Below are positions 60,031-64,000 of a stretch of DNA of 64,000 nucleotides, piece after piece. Numbering within the stretch: the stretch's first letter is position 1; each line of letters opens with the position of its first letter. The notes under the pieces are model-generated. The model was not told the DNA's origin and did no database searches. It saw only the letters and a list, made by a program, of their open reading frames with translations. The position numbers and the translations under genes are program-made. The stretch is taken from the NCBI RefSeq assembly GCF_006539165.1, contig NZ_BJMM01000038.1, positions 1 through 64,000 on the forward strand, given 5' to 3'. The stretch is from Streptomyces cacaoi (GTDB taxonomy: Bacteria > Actinomycetota > Actinomycetes > Streptomycetales > Streptomycetaceae).

Positions 60031-60071
60031 GCGTCGTCTTGGCTCTTCCCGGTACGGCGCGTCTCGTCGGG
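60031..60071 (-). promoter_or_regulatory. guanidine-III riboswitch
   Basis: A 41-nt element, 34 bases before the exporter start on its own strand. It contains all invariant segments of the class: CCCGACGAG, CGCCGTACCGGG and CAAGACG. Helix P1 pairs CCCG with CGGG. The pseudoknot pairs GCGCCGT with ACGACGC, with one C-A mismatch where the Thermobifida fusca RNA has a G-C pair. The ribosome site GGAGG follows about 20 bases after it, so ligand binding probably exposes it. Confidence 0.93.
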
Positions 60072-60143
60072 ACCGGCCGCACCGCTGGCGCGTGCCGGTC
60101 CCTGAACCGTAGCAAAAGGGGTACGGCGGGGTGGTGGCGCAGG

Positions 60144-62465
60144 TCACCAGCCGCCGGGGGCTCCGACTCCGCCGGGTTGCCCGTTGCCGCCGGGGGTGCC
60201 GTTCCCCCCGGGATCACCGCCCACTCCGCCGCTCTCGTCGCCGCCGGGATCGCCGCCGTCCGCACCGCCGATCTCCTCGGGGATGCTCGGGTCGGGCGGC
60301 TCGGGCGGGTCGCTCGTCGGGGGCTCCGGCGAGGTGGGCGGCGTCGAAGGCTCCTCGGAGGACGGCGGGGGCGTGCTCGGGTCGCCCGTCTCGGGCGGCG
60401 GGGTGTCGGAGGGCGCGCCCGTGTCCGGGGGCTGGCTGCTGGGCAGGGCGGCGTCGCCGTTGGTCTTCAGGTCGAAGTCCTTCACGGGCTCGCCGTCCAG
60501 CGCGGTCCTGGTGTACTGGCCCCAGATCTTCGCGGGGAAGCCGCCGCCGTTGACCCGCTGTTCGCCGCCCGCGCCGTACAGCGGCTTCTGTGCGGCGGTC
60601 TTCGGGTCCTGGCCCATCACGCTGATCACCGTCGACAGCTGGGGGGTGAAGCCCGCGAACCAGGCGGCCTTGTCCTCCTCGGCGGTGCCCGTCTTGCCTG
60701 CCGCCGGCCTGCCGGCGCTCTTGGCCGCGACGCCGGTGCCGCCCTCGACGACGCTCTTGAGCATGGCCGTGGTGGAGTCGGCGGCGACCCGGGGGACGGC
60801 CTGCTTCGGGTCGTGGTCGGGCACGTCGACGGCCTCGCCGCCGCGGGTGATCTTCTGGACCATGGAGTAGTGGCCGTGCTTGCCGTGGTTGGCGAGCGTC
60901 GCGTACGCCTCGGCCATGTTGAGCGGGGAGGCCGTGGTGACGCCGAGCGCGATCGAGCCGTCCGCCGGCATGTTCGGGACCTTCTCGGGGATGCCCAGAT
61001 CGATCGCGGTGTTCCTGACCTTCTTCGGGCCGACATCCACGCCCATCTGCGCAAAGACCGAGTTGACGGACTTGTCCATGGCGGTGGTCACGGGGATCTT
61101 GCCGTAGGACTTGTCGTCCTCGTTGGCGGGCGCGTAGCCGGTGCCGTGGCCGTTGTTCACGACCTCGCGCTTGTTGGTGCCGTCGTAGATCGTGCGCGGG
61201 GTGATGGGCTGCCCGTCCTGGGTCGTCGACTTGTTCTGGACGGCCGAGGTGAACAGGAACGGCTTGAAGGTGGAGCCCACCTGGTAGTCCTGGCGGGTCG
61301 CGCCGTTGGTGTACTGCTTCGTGTAGCCGATGCCGCCGTACAGGGCGACGACCTTGCCCGTCTTCGGGTCCACCGAGGCGCCGCCGGCCCGCACCGACTT
61401 GTCGATCTTGCGGTTCTTCTTGTCCAGCTGGTCCATCAGCTGTTCGTCGACGGCCTCCCGCATCGCCTTCTGCTTCTTCGGCTGGAAGGTGGTGGTGATC
61501 CGGAAGCCGCCGGCCGCCAGCCGGCGCTCGTCGATGATGCCGTTGTTGATCAGGTGGTTCTTGGTCGCCTCGACGAGGTAGCCGCGCTCGCCCGACATGT
61601 TCCGCGGCGGCTTGGCCTCCTCGGGCTCGGGGAACTTCAGGCCCGTGCGGTCGCTCTTCTTGAGCCAGCCCTCCTTGACCATGCCGTCCAGCACATAGTT
61701 CCAGCGGGCCTCGGCACGGTCCTTGTTCTCCGGGTGCGCACGGGTGTCGTAGGCGTTGGGCGAGTTCACCAGGGCCGCCAGATAGGCGGACTCGGCCGTG
61801 GTCAGCTCCCCCACGTCCTTGCCGTAGTAGGCGTGCGCGGCGGACTGGATGCCGTAGGCGTTGCGGCCGAAGTAGCTGGTGTTGAGATAGCCCTGGAGGA
61901 TCTCGTTCTTGCTGACCTCGCGGTCGAGCTTGAGCGAGATGAAGAACTCCTTGGCCTTGCGGGTGACCGTCTGGTCCTGGTCCAGGTAGTAGTTCTTCAC
62001 GTACTGCTGGGTGATGGTGGAGCCGGACTGGCGGCCGCCGCCGGTGAGCATGTTCCAGCCGGCGCGCACCATCGCCTTCGGGTCGATGGCCGACTCGTGG
62101 TAGAAGTCCCGGTCCTCGGCGGCCAGCACCGCGTGCTGGGTGTTCTTCGGCACCTGGCCGAGCGTGATGTTCTCCCGGTTGACCTCGCCGTCTCGGGCGA
62201 TCTGGCTGCCGTCGGCGTAGAGGAACACATTGGTCTGGGCTGCGGCGAACTTGTTCGGCGCGGGGATGCTGACCAGGAGGTAGCCGGCGACCAGGGCGCC
62301 GGTGACCAGCACGACGAACAGCAGTACCCCACCCAGCACCATGCGCCAGGTGGGGAGGAGACGGCGCCAGCCGGTGCGGCGGCGCTTCTGCTTCTTCGGC
62401 GGCGCCTGCGACGCTTCCGTCTCCTCCTCCCGGCCGTCGGCCTCGCTGTTCGGCTCGTCACTCAT
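60144..62465 (-). CDS. bifunctional penicillin-binding protein (class A)
   Basis: A 773-aa peptidoglycan synthase anchored by one helix (residues ~43-66). The GT51 transglycosylase domain (75-260) has catalytic Glu117 in LAAEDRDFYHE, RQSGSTITQQYVKNYYL, and KAKEFFISLKLDREVSKNEI. The transpeptidase domain (355-650) has Ser398-x-x-Lys401 in GSTFKPF, Ser466-Val-Asn468 and Lys591-Thr-Gly. A ~110-residue Pro/Ser/Gly-rich outer tail (TPPTSPEPPTSDPPEPPDPS) ends the protein. ATG 62465. It extends glycan strands and crosslinks them outside the membrane. The stop lies just 73 bases before the riboswitch, so the exporter's promoter is very short or read-through occurs. Confidence 0.95.
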   Translation of the reverse strand: MSDEPNSEADGREEETEASQAPPKKQKRRRTGWRRLLPTWRMVLGGVLLFVVLVTGALVAGYLLVSIPAPNKFAAAQTNVFLYADGSQIARDGEVNRENITLGQVPKNTQHAVLAAEDRDFYHESAIDPKAMVRAGWNMLTGGGRQSGSTITQQYVKNYYLDQDQTVTRKAKEFFISLKLDREVSKNEILQGYLNTSYFGRNAYGIQSAAHAYYGKDVGELTTAESAYLAALVNSPNAYDTRAHPENKDRAEARWNYVLDGMVKEGWLKKSDRTGLKFPEPEEAKPPRNMSGERGYLVEATKNHLINNGIIDERRLAAGGFRITTTFQPKKQKAMREAVDEQLMDQLDKKNRKIDKSVRAGGASVDPKTGKVVALYGGIGYTKQYTNGATRQDYQVGSTFKPFLFTSAVQNKSTTQDGQPITPRTIYDGTNKREVVNNGHGTGYAPANEDDKSYGKIPVTTAMDKSVNSVFAQMGVDVGPKKVRNTAIDLGIPEKVPNMPADGSIALGVTTASPLNMAEAYATLANHGKHGHYSMVQKITRGGEAVDVPDHDPKQAVPRVAADSTTAMLKSVVEGGTGVAAKSAGRPAAGKTGTAEEDKAAWFAGFTPQLSTVISVMGQDPKTAAQKPLYGAGGEQRVNGGGFPAKIWGQYTRTALDGEPVKDFDLKTNGDAALPSSQPPDTGAPSDTPPPETGDPSTPPPSSEEPSTPPTSPEPPTSDPPEPPDPSIPEEIGGADGGDPGGDESGGVGGDPGGNGTPGGNGQPGGVGAPGGW

Positions 62466-62747
62466 CTCTGCAGGGACTCCTCGTCCGTGATCGGGCGATT
62501 CGCGGTGTACGCCCCTTGGAACACTGTCGCATCAACCGCACCGGGAACGAGAGTGGGATCCGCCACGTGGCAGGCAGGGGGAGGCCGGGAGCCCCGGTGG
62601 CCGGACCGGCACTCCTCCGGCGAAAACCGGTGGCGGGCCCCGCGGCCGTCGGGCTACCGTTCCTCGCTTTGTCGGCCGGCTTCATCGGCGGACCGCTCGT
62701 TCTCGTACGGCAGTGCTACTTGGAAGACGGTGGAGGGGCTCGAAAGG

Positions 62748-63557
62748 ATGCATCTGTGCCGTCTCTATTTCGCCGTGGCGGCCTCCGGCTTCCGGCGCTA
62801 TGCCACCTACCGCGTGGCCACCGCCGCCGGCGTCTTCACCAACACCGTCTTCGGCTTCATCCTCGCGTACACCTTCATCGCGCTGTGGCACGAGCGGCCC
62901 CAGCTGGGCGGATACGACCAGGCCCAGGCCCTGACCTTCGTCTGGACCGGGCAGGCGCTGCTGGCCACGGCCGCGCTGATGGGCGGCGGTTTCCAGGAGG
63001 AGTTCCACGAGCGGGTACGCACCGGTGACGTCGCCATCGACCTGTACCGGCCGCTCGACCTCCAGCTGTGGTGGCTCGCCTCCGACCTGGGAAGGGCCGG
63101 GTTCCATCTGCTCGGCCGGGGCATCGCACCGCTGGTCGCCGGCGCGCTCGTCTTCGACCTCGCACTGCCCCGCTCACCGCTGGTGTGGCTGCTGTTCCTT
63201 GTCTCGGTGCTGCTCGGCGTCGTCGTCAGCTTCGCGGTGCGCTATCTGTTCGCGCTCAGCGGCTTCTGGCTGCTCGACTCGACGGGCGCGATCGCGCTGA
63301 GCACGCTGCTGAGCGTCTTCTTCTCCGGGATGCTGATGCCGCTCAACGTCTTCCCCGGCGGGTTCGGCGAGCTGGCGCGGACGCTGCCCTGGGCGGCGAT
63401 GCTCCAGGTCCCGGCCGATGTCCTGCTGGGCGCCCGGCAGGGTGCCCAGGTCGCCACCGGGCTGGGCTTCCAGGCGTGCTGGGCGCTGGTGCTGCTGGGC
63501 GCGGGGCGGCTGCTCCAGGCCGTCGCGACGCGCAAGGTGGTGGTCCAGGGTGGCTGA
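62748..63557 (+). CDS. ABC-2 type permease subunit 1
   Basis: A 269-aa membrane protein of the ABC-2 exporter family, six helices. ATG 62748 (MHLCRLYFAVAASGFRRYAT) has AAAGG adjacent and GGAGG further back. The amphipathic segment EEFHERVRTGDVAIDLYRPL between helices 2 and 3 and the MLMPLNVFPGGFGELARTLP loop are family features. Its stop overlaps the next permease gene by eight bases. An ATPase gene is expected beyond the window. Family members in actinobacteria are often called YitT-like or daunorubicin-type permeases; substrate unknown. Confidence 0.87.
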   Translation: MHLCRLYFAVAASGFRRYATYRVATAAGVFTNTVFGFILAYTFIALWHERPQLGGYDQAQALTFVWTGQALLATAALMGGGFQEEFHERVRTGDVAIDLYRPLDLQLWWLASDLGRAGFHLLGRGIAPLVAGALVFDLALPRSPLVWLLFLVSVLLGVVVSFAVRYLFALSGFWLLDSTGAIALSTLLSVFFSGMLMPLNVFPGGFGELARTLPWAAMLQVPADVLLGARQGAQVATGLGFQACWALVLLGAGRLLQAVATRKVVVQGG

Positions 63558-64000
63558 CGGACCCGACGGGACGGCGGCCGGCCCGCTCCGGGTGGCGGAG
63601 GGCCCGGCGGAGGCGGAGGGCACGGCGGCCGGGGAGCGAGCGGGCGGCCGTGCGGGGGTGCTCGCCGAGGGGCGGCCGGGCCCGGGAGCGCGTGCGCTGT
63701 GGGGGGTGCGTGCGTGGGGCTTCACCGTGGCGATGTGGGTGCGCTCGACGATGGTCTACCGGACCTCGTTCCTGATCATGCTCGTGGTCGGCTTCGTGAC
63801 GACCTTCCTCGACTTCGTCGCGATCATGATCATGTTCTCGCACGTGCGGGCCCTCGGGGGCTTCGCGCTGCCCGAGGTGGCCTTCCTCTACGGCACCTCC
63901 AGCGTCGCCTTCGGCCTCGCCGACCTGCTGCTCGGCCAGTTCGAGCGGATCGGCCGGCGGGTGCGGGACGGCACCATGGACGTCCTGCTGACCCGGCCCG
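63550..64000 (+). CDS. ABC-2 type permease subunit 2 (cut by window edge)
   Basis: Partial gene, at least 150 codons, with no stop before the end of the window. GTG 63550 overlaps the previous gene by eight bases. After ~50 Gly/Ala-rich residues come RAWGFTVAMWVRSTMVYRTS, helices FLIMLVVGFVTTFLDFVAI, and EVAFLYGTSSVAFGLADLLL. Then comes the GTMDVLL segment equivalent to the GDVAIDL of subunit 1. It is the heterodimer partner of subunit 1. Confidence 0.83.
   Translation, partial: MADGPDGTAAGPLRVAEGPAEAEGTAAGERAGGRAGVLAEGRPGPGARALWGVRAWGFTVAMWVRSTMVYRTSFLIMLVVGFVTTFLDFVAIMIMFSHVRALGGFALPEVAFLYGTSSVAFGLADLLLGQFERIGRRVRDGTMDVLLTRP

Noticed and set aside
60021..62747. Continuous + strand frame leading into the ABC permease
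   Set aside because: It is antisense to the penicillin-binding protein; permease-like sequence begins only at 62748.

Overview
The window is chromosomal DNA from a Streptomyces-type actinomycete. The base composition is very GC-rich, GTG and TTG starts are frequent, several genes look leaderless with a TANNNT -10 about 6-7 nt before the start codon, and two genes carry the rare TTA codon. Marker genes include an SsgA-like sporulation protein, N-acetylglucosamine PTS genes with DasR-type operators, and a Mec-CysO-CysM cysteine pathway. From memory, the order hpd, ssgG, pnc genes, clpS, mec-cysO-cysM, nagE2-nagE1-nagF, rph, rdgB, bcp matches the core S. coelicolor chromosome around SCO2897-SCO2928. 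That match was not computed here.

Layout. 0.3-4.3 kb: exported amidase, PAS/GAF/PP2C phosphatase, TauE-like permease. 4.4-10.2 kb (minus): a polymorphic-toxin operon of SseB-like protein, WXG-like partner, 1494-aa Rhs toxin and small immunity candidate, every junction a 4-nt start/stop overlap. 10.4-14.8 kb: MFS transporter, LysR regulator, then cysteine dioxygenase overlapping a YeiH-type exporter (cysteine oxidation and sulfite/sulfate disposal). 15-18.7 kb: helicase, IclR regulator, Lon-type S16 protease. 18.7-19.2 kb: repeat-rich spacer. 19.2-22.5 kb: AsnC regulator divergent from 4-hydroxyphenylpyruvate dioxygenase, then an FAD-linked oxidase. 22.6-28.5 kb: ssgG, two RDD membrane proteins, hypotheticals. 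28.7-33.6 kb: nicotinamidase, nicotinate phosphoribosyltransferase, clpS, DUF2017, amino-acid permease. 33.7-37.4 kb: JAMM protease, leaderless Cys-containing leader peptide, CysO, CysM, a membrane protein, a metallo-beta-lactamase-fold hydrolase. 37.6-40.9 kb: two GlcNAc EIIC genes and one EIIB. 41-43 kb: rph, lipoprotein, rdgB.

43.2-56.2 kb is the accessory part: an unusual biosynthetic-type cluster next to a tRNA-Leu gene. It has a type-3 copper oxidase, two methyltransferases, an atypical P450, a PurB-like protein that has lost the catalytic loops of adenylosuccinate lyase, a divergently transcribed PurA-like ligase, a LOG-family hydrolase, a flavin-binding PNPOx-fold protein and an adenylation-thiolation-reductase NRPS-like enzyme. 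I infer a pathway that builds and releases a modified purine or purine-like base and an amino-acid-derived aldehyde or alcohol. The product is unknown. This is the strongest candidate for something undescribed.

56.4-64 kb: tRNA-Leu(UAG), MHS-family transporter, peroxiredoxin, DUF3618 and GroES-like proteins, a guanidine-III riboswitch before a guanidinium exporter gene whose 3' end is partly duplicated, a bifunctional penicillin-binding protein, and two ABC-2 permeases, the second cut by the window edge.
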